A stretch of DNA of 38,556 bases from Acidimicrobiaceae bacterium (lineage in GTDB: Bacteria > Actinomycetota > Acidimicrobiia > Acidimicrobiales > RAAP-2). The notes under the pieces were generated by a model, which saw only the letters and a list, made by a program, of their open reading frames with translations, was not told the DNA's origin and searched no databases. Shown piece after piece: positions 14,436 through 22,792 of the stretch. The DNA lies in contig DAHUYG010000063.1 of the NCBI GenBank assembly GCA_027315315.1, forward strand, positions 1-38,556. Reading direction: 5' to 3'. A program made the position numbers and the translations under genes. Positions within the stretch are counted from its first letter, which is position 1; each line of letters opens with the position of its first letter.

Positions 14436-16733
14436 ATGTCGGCATCGAGCGGAAGACCACGGCGGGGCGCGCCCCACGCGCTGTACCAGCACTACGTGTA
14501 CGTCGCGCTCGCCGCAACCGTGTCGATGATGCTCGCCGTGCCGATCACCGTCGGCGTGGCCCATCTCGAGGTCGCCTGGCCGCCCGTCCTGATCGCACTC
14601 GGCGTGGCCGGCGGCGGCGCCGTCGCGGCCCTCTGCCTGCCGTGGACCGCGCTCGGGAACCGCCGTTCGGGTCAGGCCGCCCTCTACCTCTGGTCGCTCG
14701 TCGACATCGGTGTGGTCGGCGTCGTCGTCGCCTCGACGGGCGGCGCTCGATCGTGGTTCTGGGTGCTCTTGCTGCTCACCACCATCTTCTTTGCGGTGGG
14801 CTACCCCCTCGGAGGTCAGGCGTTCCTGCTCGCCGCGAGCGTCGGCGCCTACGTGCTCGCCTGCGACGCCGCCGGGGGGATCGCCTCGGGCCCGAGGTTC
14901 GCGTGGCGCATGGTCATGCTCGCAGCCTCGTGCGCCCTCGCGAGCTTCCCGGCGTGGGAGCTTCGCCGCGAGACGGCGAACCACGACCAGGCCCGCGAAC
15001 GGGCGGACCATCTCACCGGCGTCATCAAGGCGCAAGAAGCATGGTGGCGCGCGCTCGTCGACCGCACGAGCGACCCGATCGTGGTCTTCGACGACCGACG
15101 CACGGTCGAGTTCGCCTCGCCGGCGTTCGAGGACATCCTCGGATACGCCCTCGAGGTCGCAAAGCCGATCGACACCTCGGTCATCGTGCACCCCGACGAC
15201 GTCGGGAGCCTCCGGGAGGCGACTCGCCAGGCCGCCTCGGGGAACTCGACCGCCAAGGTCATGACCCGCATCGCAAGGGCCGACGGCGAATGGCGCGTCT
15301 TCGAGGTCAGCCTGACCTCGCTCGAGGACGCCCGCCCGGGCAGCCTCGTCGCGAACCTCCACGATGTCACGGACCGGGTCGAGGCCGCCACGGCGCTCAC
15401 CCATCAGGCCACCCACGATCCGCTCACGAACCTCGCGAACCGTGTCGCCTTCTACGAGCGCCTCCAGGTCTGCCTCGCCATCGCGGGTCGGACCGGCGCC
15501 CCGGTCTCGGTGCTCGTCCTCGACCTCCAGGGGTTCAAGGAGGTCAACGACACCCTCGGACACGCCGTCGGCGACGAGCTGCTCGTCGAGATCGCGCGAC
15601 GCCTCGAAAAGACGTTGCGGGCCGCCGATGTGGTCGCGCGCCTCGGGGGCGACGAGTTCGCTGCTGTCCTCGCCACCGGGGGCGATCCCGACGGGGCCGC
15701 CAGTGCTGCCCGCCGGGTCCTGACTGCCATCAGCGAGCCGATGGTGCTCGCCGGTCGGCCCCACTGGCTCCGGGCCGACATCGGGGTGAGCTGCTCGACA
15801 CTGCACGGCACCGACGCCGATCAGCTGGTGCAGCGGGCCGACCGGGCGATGTACGAGGCGAAGCGCACCGGCATCGGGGTGGCGCTGTTCGACGAGGAGA
15901 TGGAGGCGATGGCCGGCACGCTGCCCGGCGTGCTCGGTCATCTCCGTCACGCCATCGCCGCCGGCGAGCTGTTCTTGTGCTTCCAGCCAAAGGTCTCGCT
16001 CGCGACGGGCACGATTCTCGGAGCCGAGGCGCTCGTCCGCTGGAACCACCCGCGTCTCGGCCTGCTCCCCCCGGCGACCTTCCTGCCCGTGGCCGAGGCG
16101 AGCGGGCTGATCCGGGACATCACGGCCTGGGTCCTGCCGACCGCGCTCGCAGAGCTCGCGAGCTGGCGGGTGCGTGGCTGGGGCCTGTCCGTCGCCGTCA
16201 ACCTGTCGGCCCACGACCTGGCCGACGAGAACTTCGTCGCCCAGGTGCTGTCGTGGTTGGAGCGGTCCGGCATCCCATCGAGCTCCCTCGTGCTCGAGCT
16301 CACCGAGGCCTCGGCGATCGCGGACCGCGAAAGGGGCACTCGGAGCCTCTCGGAGCTCCGGGGTCACGGGATCCGGATCAGCCTCGACGACTTCGGCTCG
16401 GGCTATTCCTCGCTCGCCTACCTCTCGGAGTTGCCGCTCGACGAGGTGAAGCTCGACCGGGGCTTCACGAGCAGCCTGGACGCCGACAGCTTCGTGCTCC
16501 GCTCGGTGGTCAACATCGGCCACCACCTCGGCCTCTCGGTGGTCGCCGAGGGGGTCGAGACCGCCGAGGCGGTGCGGCTGCTCGGCAAGCTCGGCGTCGA
16601 CGTCGCCCAGGGCTACGTCTACTCCGAGCCGGTCCCCGGCGAGGCCTTCGCCCACCTCGTCGAGCACTGGAGGGGGAAGCCACCGGTCCCGCTCCACCGT
16701 TCGCTCCACACCCCCGACGCCCTCGCCACCTAG
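14436..16733 (+). CDS. Membrane GGDEF-EAL c-di-GMP enzyme with PAS domain
   Basis: 765 aa from ATG 14436 (GTG 14430 is the in-frame alternative; no strong ribosome-binding site for either). Residues about 18-172 form five or six TM helices, about 200-315 a PAS sensor, about 320-485 GGDEF, and about 495-750 EAL. The GGDEF signature (404-408) is intact and preceded by RAAD (395-398) five residues upstream, the product-inhibition I-site. The EAL domain keeps EALVRW (531), VNLS, LELTE, SLDDFGSGYSSLAYL, VKLDR, AEGVET and AQGY, so both synthesis and breakdown of c-di-GMP look possible. One deviation is DLQ for the usual DLD in the GGDEF domain. The nearby BldD-like regulator is a plausible target of the signal. 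Confidence 0.95.
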   Translation: MSASSGRPRRGAPHALYQHYVYVALAATVSMMLAVPITVGVAHLEVAWPPVLIALGVAGGGAVAALCLPWTALGNRRSGQAALYLWSLVDIGVVGVVVASTGGARSWFWVLLLLTTIFFAVGYPLGGQAFLLAASVGAYVLACDAAGGIASGPRFAWRMVMLAASCALASFPAWELRRETANHDQARERADHLTGVIKAQEAWWRALVDRTSDPIVVFDDRRTVEFASPAFEDILGYALEVAKPIDTSVIVHPDDVGSLREATRQAASGNSTAKVMTRIARADGEWRVFEVSLTSLEDARPGSLVANLHDVTDRVEAATALTHQATHDPLTNLANRVAFYERLQVCLAIAGRTGAPVSVLVLDLQGFKEVNDTLGHAVGDELLVEIARRLEKTLRAADVVARLGGDEFAAVLATGGDPDGAASAARRVLTAISEPMVLAGRPHWLRADIGVSCSTLHGTDADQLVQRADRAMYEAKRTGIGVALFDEEMEAMAGTLPGVLGHLRHAIAAGELFLCFQPKVSLATGTILGAEALVRWNHPRLGLLPPATFLPVAEASGLIRDITAWVLPTALAELASWRVRGWGLSVAVNLSAHDLADENFVAQVLSWLERSGIPSSSLVLELTEASAIADRERGTRSLSELRGHGIRISLDDFGSGYSSLAYLSELPLDEVKLDRGFTSSLDADSFVLRSVVNIGHHLGLSVVAEGVETAEAVRLLGKLGVDVAQGYVYSEPVPGEAFAHLVEHWRGKPPVPLHRSLHTPDALAT

Positions 16734-16851
16734 CCGATTCGGGGGCTGAGGGACCATCGGCGGCCGGGGGAGATCCGTCCCGGCCTCCTGCTCGACGGGT
16801 GCGGGCGGGGCCCAGCCGGCGCGGGTACCGTGCCTCGCCAGGAGGTGCGAC

Positions 16852-17790
16852 GTGCCACTCGACGAGCGGGTCCGGGCGATGCTGGACCAGATGGCGGCCC
16901 TCGGTCAGCCGCCGATCCACGAGCTTCGCCCCGAGGAGGCCCGCGCCAACCGGCAGGCCACGGCGGCGCTCGGCACCTACCCGGCGGAGCCCGCCGCGAC
17001 CGAGGACCGTCGGGTCCCGGGACCCGCCGGCGAGATCCCGGTGCGCATCTACCGGCCGGCGTCCGACGAGACGCTGCCGATCGTGGTCTTCCTCCACGGG
17101 GGCGGCTGGGTCATCGGGGACATCGAGTCGCACGACGCCGTGTGCCAGCAGCTCGCCACGAGGGTGCCGGCGATCGTCGTGAGCGTCGACTATCGGCTGG
17201 CCCCCGAGCATCGCTATCCCGCCGCGCTCGAGGACTGCATGGCGGCCACCCGCTGGGTCGACGAGCACGCCCAAGGGCTCGGTGGTGACCGCCACCGCAT
17301 GGCGGTGGCGGGTGACAGCGCCGGGGGCAACTTGTCCGCCCTCGTGGCCCTCCGATGCCGGGACGAGGGCGGGCCACGGCTTGCGTTCCAGCTCCTCGTC
17401 TACCCGGCCACCGACCTCACCTGCTCGTTCCCGAGCCACGCCGAGAACGCCCAGGGGTACCTCCTCACGAGCGACGCCATCGCGTGGTTCTTGGATCACT
17501 ACATCGACGAGGGCGATCGCAAGCGTCCCGACGCGTCTCCACACTTCGCCGAGGATGTCTCGGGCCTGCCGCCGGCCCTCATCATCACGGCCGAGTTCGA
17601 CCCGCTGCGCGACGAGGGCGAGGCCTACGCCAAGCGGTTGCGCTCCGCCGGTGTCCCCGCCACGGCGACCCGCTACCCGGGGATGATCCATGCCTTCTTC
17701 AACATGGATGCGATCCTCCCGCAGGCCGGTCAGGCCATCGACGAGGCGGCCACGGCGCTGCGCGCTGCGCTGCATCCAACCGGCTCTTGA
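16852..17790 (+). CDS. Alpha/beta-hydrolase esterase, HSL family
   Basis: 312 aa. GTG 16852 is supported by AGGAGGTG ten bases upstream. Hormone-sensitive-lipase family (bacterial type IV esterase): oxyanion motif HGGGW (82-86), nucleophile elbow GDSAGGN with Ser156, acid Asp in FDPLRDEG and His in MIHAFFNM, all intact. The N-terminal cap helices '[21 protein letters not shown]' are typical of the family. It probably hydrolyses short-chain esters in the cytoplasm, as no signal peptide is present. It is followed after 73 bases by a ThDP enzyme on the same strand, and the pair may be co-transcribed. Confidence 0.93.
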   Translation: MPLDERVRAMLDQMAALGQPPIHELRPEEARANRQATAALGTYPAEPAATEDRRVPGPAGEIPVRIYRPASDETLPIVVFLHGGGWVIGDIESHDAVCQQLATRVPAIVVSVDYRLAPEHRYPAALEDCMAATRWVDEHAQGLGGDRHRMAVAGDSAGGNLSALVALRCRDEGGPRLAFQLLVYPATDLTCSFPSHAENAQGYLLTSDAIAWFLDHYIDEGDRKRPDASPHFAEDVSGLPPALIITAEFDPLRDEGEAYAKRLRSAGVPATATRYPGMIHAFFNMDAILPQAGQAIDEAATALRAALHPTGS

Positions 17791-17863
17791 ACGACGGGCC
17801 GCTGAGGTCGTCGGGGCGGGCGATCCCTGGGAGGATGGGCCACCGCCAGGAAGGGGAGCAGCG

Positions 17864-19432
17864 ATGAACGGTGCCCAGTCCCTCGTGAGGACGCTCGTCG
17901 GGTGCGGCGTCGACGTGTGCTTCATGAACCCGGGCACCTCCGAGATGCACTTCGTCGCGACCCTCGACGCCGTTCCCGAGATGCGCGGCGTGCTCACGCT
18001 CTTCGAGGGCGTCGCCACCGGTGCCGCCGACGGCTACGGCCGCATGGCCGGACGGCCGGCGGCCACCCTGCTCCACCTGGGGCCGGGACTCGGCAACGGG
18101 CTGGCCAACCTCCACAACGCCCGGCGTGCCCGCACGCCGATCGTCAACGTCGTGGGCGACCACGCCACGTACCACAAGAAGTTCGACGCTCCGCTCGAGT
18201 CGGACATCGAGGCGATCGCCCGAAGCGTCTCCCCGGGCTTCGTCCGTTGGGGCACCGCCTCGGGGACTCTCGGGGCCGACACCGTCGAGGCCTATCGCGC
18301 CGCGATGGGTCCGCCCGGCCAGGTGGCGACCCTCGTGGTGCCGGCCGACGTCTCGTGGGGACCCGGGGGGGTCGCGGCGGCCCCGCCGTTCCTCGCCGGC
18401 CGGGCCCCGGTTGACGTCGCCCGGGTCACCATGGTGGGCGACGCGCTCCGCTCGGGCGAGCCGGCGGCGCTGCTCCTCGGCAGCGCGGCGCTCGACGCCA
18501 CCGGCATCGAGCGAGCGAACCGGGTCGCCGCCGCGACCGGGGCCCGCCTCTTCAGCGAGACCTTCCCGGCCCGGGTCCGACGGGGCGTCGGGATCCCTGC
18601 GGTGGAGCGGATCGCCTACCTGGGGGAGATGGCGACGGCTCAGCTCGAGGGGCTCCGGCACCTCGTCCTCGTCGACTCGAAGCCACCCGTGAGCTTCTTC
18701 GCCTACCCGGGCCGACCGAGCTGGCTCGCGCCGGAGGGATGCGAGGTGCACGTGCTCAGTGGTCCCTCCGACGACACGCCGGCCACGCTCGAGGCGCTCG
18801 TCGCGGAGCTCGGGGCGGGGCCCGCGCCGGGCGGTGCAGCCGAGCCGGGGCGCCCGGGGCTCCCGACCGGGGAGCTCACGGCCGGCGCCGTGGCCGAGGC
18901 GATCGGTGCCCTGATGCCCGAGCACGCCATCGTCTCGGACGAGTCGAACACCTCCGGGCTGTTCGCAGCGCAGGCGACGGCCGGCTGCCCGCCCCACGAC
19001 TGGCTGTACCTGACCGGCGGGGCCATCGGCCAGGGCCTCCCCCTCGCCCTCGGCGCCGCCGCGGCCTGCCCGGACCGGCCCGTGCTGGCGCTCCAGGCCG
19101 ACGGCAGCTCGCTCTACACGCTCCAGTCGTGGTGGACCATGGCCCGCGAGGGGCTCGACGTGACGACGGTGCTCTTCAACAACCACTCGTACGCGATCTT
19201 GCACATGGAGCTCGCGCGGGTCGGGACCGAGGGGGTCGGCGAGCGGGCCCGCCACATGCTGGATCTCTCGCCGCCAGACATCGACTACGCCGGCCTGGCC
19301 CGGAGCTTCGGCCTCAGCGCGTGGCGCTCGAAGAGCGCAGAGGAGTTCGGGGCCCATCTGGCCGAGGCCCTCGCCACCCCGGGGCCGAGCCTCGTCGAGG
19401 CGGTCCTCCCGGGGCACCCGAGGGGGGCGTGA
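17864..19432 (+). CDS. ThDP-dependent acetolactate synthase/decarboxylase-like enzyme
   Basis: 522 aa from ATG 17864 (GGGGAG upstream), somewhat shorter than true acetolactate synthases. Three-domain ThDP fold: PYR domain with the activating Glu48 (LFEGVATGAADGYGRMAG), central domain (about 190-340), and PP domain with ADGSSLYTLQSWWTM to FNNHSYAIL, where the first Gly of the usual GDG is Ala. The sequence resembles the 'acetolactate synthase large subunit-like' group related to benzoylformate decarboxylase rather than IlvB, and no small subunit follows. The substrate is unknown; a 2-oxo acid decarboxylase is the best guess. Confidence 0.87.
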   Translation: MNGAQSLVRTLVGCGVDVCFMNPGTSEMHFVATLDAVPEMRGVLTLFEGVATGAADGYGRMAGRPAATLLHLGPGLGNGLANLHNARRARTPIVNVVGDHATYHKKFDAPLESDIEAIARSVSPGFVRWGTASGTLGADTVEAYRAAMGPPGQVATLVVPADVSWGPGGVAAAPPFLAGRAPVDVARVTMVGDALRSGEPAALLLGSAALDATGIERANRVAAATGARLFSETFPARVRRGVGIPAVERIAYLGEMATAQLEGLRHLVLVDSKPPVSFFAYPGRPSWLAPEGCEVHVLSGPSDDTPATLEALVAELGAGPAPGGAAEPGRPGLPTGELTAGAVAEAIGALMPEHAIVSDESNTSGLFAAQATAGCPPHDWLYLTGGAIGQGLPLALGAAAACPDRPVLALQADGSSLYTLQSWWTMAREGLDVTTVLFNNHSYAILHMELARVGTEGVGERARHMLDLSPPDIDYAGLARSFGLSAWRSKSAEEFGAHLAEALATPGPSLVEAVLPGHPRGA

Positions 19433-19444
19433 GCGACCGACCCC

Positions 19445-19870
19445 CTAGCGGTTCGCGCCGAGCGATCGCCGAGCGGCGAGGGTGAGCGCACAGGCGCACG
19501 CCGCGCCGAACAACCCGAGATAGGCACCGACGAGCCGCTCCCCGGCGGGGCCATCGGCGAACGCGGCGACCACCAGCACCGCCTCGAGGACGCTGCTCGT
19601 CACGAGCAGCGTCGCGCCCGAGCCCGACAATCGGCCGCCCAAACCGGAGCGCAGGGAGCTCGCCGAGAGGTAGGCGAGCTCCAAGAGCGCGAGCACGAGC
19701 GCCACGAAGAGGAACCGGCGGGCCGACAGCCCGTCGACGCTCAGCCCGACCGGTCCCAACGAGACCCCGAACCAGGGCAAGAAGAGCGAGACCACCACGA
19801 CGACGCTCGGGGCGCCAAGCGCCACATTCGAGCCCGTCCATCGCCTCGGCGTCGCCGGTGAGGCGCTCAT
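19445..19870 (-). CDS. Small four-helix membrane protein
   Basis: 141 aa. Four hydrophobic segments: about 16-35 (NVALGAPSVVVVVSLFLPWF), about 52-70, about 83-102 and about 113-131. The 'SLFLPWFGV' turn after helix 1 is common in small actinobacterial membrane proteins of unknown function. The start ATG overlaps the stop of the nitronate monooxygenase gene (ATGA), so it is translationally coupled. No function can be assigned. It is convergent with the ThDP enzyme gene, 12 bases away. Confidence 0.8.
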   Translation of the reverse strand: MSASPATPRRWTGSNVALGAPSVVVVVSLFLPWFGVSLGPVGLSVDGLSARRFLFVALVLALLELAYLSASSLRSGLGGRLSGSGATLLVTSSVLEAVLVVAAFADGPAGERLVGAYLGLFGAACACALTLAARRSLGANR

Positions 19871-20817
19871 TGAAGCGCACCACCGTGATTGGCACCCAGG
19901 CCCCGGGCCAGATCCGCCACGACCGCCGCCGCGGGCCGGGCGGCGCCCACCATGCCGACCCCCTGGCCGGCGTAGATCGGGGCGAGCGCGAAGTCCCGCC
20001 GGCGCCGGGCGGTGCGCAGCGACTCGGCCGCCGCGTCGTCGGCCGCCAGCTCGTCCTCCCGGCCGCGCCAGCGCTCGAAGAAGGCGTTGCGCAGCGACCG
20101 CCCGCCGTACTCGGGCGGCCAGTCAAGACGCTGGCCGATGTCGAACACCCGCCCGTAGACGGTGTCGGTGTCCCGGGCGGCGAGGATCAGCGCCCGCGCC
20201 TCGTCGCTCGTCTCGGCCTCCGGGCAGGCGATGAACGCCGTGCCGACCCACGCCCCCACGGCCCCGGCGGCCAGCACGGCGGCGACGCCGCTCGGACGGG
20301 TGATGCCACCGGCCGCCATCACCGGCACGCTCACCTCGTCGAGGACCGCCTGCAGCAACGTGAGCGTGCCGACGTCGTTGCGCCCGTGGCCGCCGCCCTC
20401 GAGGCCCCGGGCGACGATCAGGTCGACGCCGGCGGCCCGGGCCGCCCTTGCCTCCTCGAGGGTCCCGGCCTGCGTCGCCACGAGGACGCCGGCCGCCCGC
20501 ACGGGCTCGACGTACTCGCGGTACGCGCCGAAGCAGATGGACACGAGCGCCGGGCGCGCCGCGAGCGCCGCCTCCAGCTGTTCGGGGTTCCCCGGGAGCG
20601 CCCAGGCGAACAGGCCGATCCCAAAGGGCCGGCCGCCCGATCGCGCCACCTCGGCCTGCTCGGCGATCCACTGTGCCGTCGTCGCCTGACCGACCCCGAT
20701 CATCCCGAGCCCGCCGGCGGCCGAGACGGCGGCTGCGAGGCGGCCCCCCGACACGCCGGCCATCGGCGCGGCGACGATCGGCACCTCGAGTCCGAGCCGG
20801 TCGCTCAGCCAGCCCAC
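19867..20817 (-). CDS. Nitronate monooxygenase family FMN enzyme
   Basis: 316 aa from GTG 20817, one base after the MerR stop codon. TIM-barrel flavoenzyme of the 2-nitropropane dioxygenase/nitronate monooxygenase family: 'VPIVAAPMAGVSGGRLAAAVSAAGGLGMIG' at the N-terminus, the catalytic-loop EGGGHGRN, and FMN-phosphate motifs MAAGGITR and GAVGAWVGTAFIACPEA. Family members oxidise alkyl nitronates to carbonyl compounds plus nitrite; some paralogues are enoyl reductases. The divergent AurF-like N-oxygenase makes nitro chemistry attractive here, but that is contextual inference. Confidence 0.9.
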   Translation of the reverse strand: MGWLSDRLGLEVPIVAAPMAGVSGGRLAAAVSAAGGLGMIGVGQATTAQWIAEQAEVARSGGRPFGIGLFAWALPGNPEQLEAALAARPALVSICFGAYREYVEPVRAAGVLVATQAGTLEEARAARAAGVDLIVARGLEGGGHGRNDVGTLTLLQAVLDEVSVPVMAAGGITRPSGVAAVLAAGAVGAWVGTAFIACPEAETSDEARALILAARDTDTVYGRVFDIGQRLDWPPEYGGRSLRNAFFERWRGREDELAADDAAAESLRTARRRRDFALAPIYAGQGVGMVGAARPAAAVVADLARGLGANHGGALQ

Positions 20818-20818
20818 G

Positions 20819-21634
20819 TCACGACCGCCCGTCCGCCGTCCGCGCCGGCGGCCCGGCGTGCTCGAGGATCCGCGTCATGAACTCGCTCAGCCTGGCCTGC
20901 ACCTGACGGTCCATGGCCTCGGCGAGCTCGATCGCGACGGCCTCGCCGGCGAGCGGACGGAGGCGGCGGACCAGGTCGGCAAGCCTCGGGACGTCGGCCG
21001 CGGGGATGGGCTCGCCCAGCGGTTCGAAGACGTGGTTGGCGACGAGATCGACGAAGCCGGCCGCGACCACGTCGAGCTCGGCGACGAGCGCCCGCCGTCG
21101 CTCGAGGACCGCCCCCGCAGGAACCCCGGCCGCGACGAGCTCGGCCCCCACCCGCAGCAGTCCCGGGTTGTCGACGACATAGCGGTCGTCCTCCGAGCGG
21201 ATCAGCCCCTCCTCGAGGGCCACCGACAAGATGTTGGCGGCGGCCCCGAGGTCGTCGCTCACGCCGAAGAGCTCGGCCAGCTCCTCGAGCGACACCACGA
21301 TCGGCGTGTGCTGGGCCCACGGCTCGGTGAGCGCCGCTTCAAGCCCGAGGAGGTCGCCGAGTTCCTGGCCGCCCTCCCAGGCCTCGAGCAGCTCCCCGAT
21401 GTTGGCCAGGCTGTAGCCCCGCCCGAGCATCTGGCCGATGAGGCGCAGGCGGGCGAGGTGCGACTCGGAGTAGACCCCGACCCGGCCCTCGCGCCTGGGA
21501 GGGGGGATGAGTCCTCGGTCCTGGTAGGCGCGGATGTTCCTGACCGTCGTGCCGGCCAGGCGGGCCAGCTCGTCGATCCGGTACCCTCCCCCGGTCGATC
21601 TTACATCCTCCACTGGTACATTCTCACTTGTCAT
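20819..21634 (-). CDS. MerR family transcriptional regulator
   Basis: 271 aa from ATG 21634. The N-terminal winged HTH is typical: 'YRIDELARLAGTTVRNIRAYQDRGLIPPP' then 'VGVYSESHLARLRLIGQML' and a dimerisation helix. The about 180-residue C-terminal domain (LEELAELFGV..., ALEEGLIRSEDDRYVV...) is longer than in classical MerR metal sensors and probably binds an organic ligand. It heads an operon with nitronate monooxygenase and the small membrane protein, and its start codon overlaps the -35 of the divergent AurF promoter, so it can control both directions. A downstream GTG is a possible alternative start. Confidence 0.9.
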   Translation of the reverse strand: MTSENVPVEDVRSTGGGYRIDELARLAGTTVRNIRAYQDRGLIPPPRREGRVGVYSESHLARLRLIGQMLGRGYSLANIGELLEAWEGGQELGDLLGLEAALTEPWAQHTPIVVSLEELAELFGVSDDLGAAANILSVALEEGLIRSEDDRYVVDNPGLLRVGAELVAAGVPAGAVLERRRALVAELDVVAAGFVDLVANHVFEPLGEPIPAADVPRLADLVRRLRPLAGEAVAIELAEAMDRQVQARLSEFMTRILEHAGPPARTADGRS

Positions 21635-21660
21635 TATCAGTGTCCAATGGCATAATGTAC
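21616..21660. promoter_or_regulatory. Divergent promoter with nested inverted repeats
   Basis: On the plus strand TTGTCA (21628-21633), a 17 bp spacer and CATAAT (21651-21656) form a near-consensus sigma70-type promoter for the AurF-like gene. Two perfect inverted repeats surround it: GTACATT (21616-21622) with AATGTAC (21654-21660), and CATTAT (21632-21637) with ATAATG (21652-21657). The block is AT-rich in a GC-rich genome. MerR binding here is the natural inference. Confidence 0.72.
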
Positions 21661-21741
21661 ACCTCGGGCCGACGCCGCCCAGCCGGCCCAGGTTGTCACG
21701 GGGCCGCGCCCCGGTGCCGAGAATCGAGAAGGGAGCCGGCG

Positions 21742-22728
21742 ATGACCACCACCAAGGAGCGCCAGCCCACGGACTTCGCCACGGCCGTGGAGCGACTGAG
21801 CAAGGTGTCGGTCGACCGGCACTTCGACGCCTACCGCGACGTGGCATGGGACGACCCAGAGATGGCCATCGATCCCGAGGATCCCCGCTTCGAGCTGTGG
21901 CTGGACGACCCGCTCCGGCGCACCGACTGGTACGCCCGTCAGCCCGCAGAGGTGCGTTCGCGGATCGCGTTGCACCGGGTCGCCACGGCCATGCGGATCG
22001 GATGGGAGTTCGAGAACGTGCTCCAGCGGGGCCTGCTCGAGCACGCCTACTGGATGGACGGACGCCAGCCCGAGCTGCGCTACCTCATGCACGAGATCGC
22101 CGAGGAGTGCCAGCACATGTTGATGTTCCAGGAGTTCGCCAACCGGACCGGCATGGACATCCGGGGCATGCCCCGTCACATGAAGCTCGCAAGCCGCATG
22201 GTGGTCCTGCTGTCTCGCACCTTCCCCGCCGCCTTCTTCATGTTCGTGCTCGCCGGGGAGGATCCCGTCGACTACATCCAGCGCAAGCAGCTGAAGGAGG
22301 GCGGGTCGCACCCGGCGACCGAGCGGATCATGCGGATCCACGTGACCGAGGAGGCCCGCCACATCGCCTTTGCCCGTCACTATCTGCGGCGTCAGGTTCC
22401 CGCGCTGCACGGGCTGCGTCGGCGCCAGCTCGCGGTCATGGCACCGATCATCTTTGGGACCATGGCGCGTCTGATGGCCTTCCCCTCGCCGCACACCGCC
22501 CGCACCTTCGGGGTGCCGCGACCGGACCTGCGCCGGGCGCTCCGATCGCCGAGCGGCCGCCGGCTCCTCAGCGAGGTCGCGGCCGGCCCCCGCAGGCTCT
22601 GCGTCGAGCTCGGGCTCACCCGCTTTCCCTACTCGCTGCTCTGGCGGGTCATGGGCGTCTGGGACGACCCTCGCGCCCCGGGGGGGCCCGATGAGGTCGC
22701 GCCGCTGATGGAGGCGGCGGCCGGCTAA
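21742..22728 (+). CDS. AurF-type diiron N-oxygenase family protein
   Basis: 328 aa from ATG 21742 with AAGGGAG upstream. Ferritin-like diiron oxygenase resembling p-aminobenzoate N-oxygenase AurF. Ligand pattern E122-x2-H125 (EIAEECQHM) and H200-x3-E204-x2-H207 (HVTEEARHIAF) reproduces the AurF spacing, with a first-helix Glu around E89/E91. AurF oxidises aryl amines to nitro compounds; many actinobacterial members have unknown substrates. The C-terminal about 90 residues are basic and less conserved. It is transcribed from the MerR-side promoter, diverging from nitronate monooxygenase, which suggests linked N-oxygenation and nitro breakdown (inference). Confidence 0.87.
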   Translation: MTTTKERQPTDFATAVERLSKVSVDRHFDAYRDVAWDDPEMAIDPEDPRFELWLDDPLRRTDWYARQPAEVRSRIALHRVATAMRIGWEFENVLQRGLLEHAYWMDGRQPELRYLMHEIAEECQHMLMFQEFANRTGMDIRGMPRHMKLASRMVVLLSRTFPAAFFMFVLAGEDPVDYIQRKQLKEGGSHPATERIMRIHVTEEARHIAFARHYLRRQVPALHGLRRRQLAVMAPIIFGTMARLMAFPSPHTARTFGVPRPDLRRALRSPSGRRLLSEVAAGPRRLCVELGLTRFPYSLLWRVMGVWDDPRAPGGPDEVAPLMEAAAG

Positions 22729-22739
22729 GTGCCAGACGC

Positions 22740-22769
22740 GACTGACGGCGCCCGGAGGCGCCGTCAGTC
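22740..22769. terminator. Bidirectional terminator-like hairpin
   Basis: GACTGACGGCGCC pairs perfectly (13 bp) with GGCGCCGTCAGTC around a CGGA loop, placed between the convergent AurF-like and Mce-associated genes. No T-tract. Confidence 0.7.
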
Positions 22770-22792
22770 ACCAGAAATCTCGCGCTGCTCGC

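Noticed and set aside
14289..16757. Minus-strand ORF of 822 codons
   Set aside because: It is the antisense of the GGDEF-EAL gene, rich in Arg/Gly/Glu/His with no domain; long antisense frames are expected at this GC content.
17699..19417. Minus-strand ORF of 572 codons
   Set aside because: Antisense shadow of the ThDP enzyme, whose ThDP motifs and ribosome-binding site are convincing.
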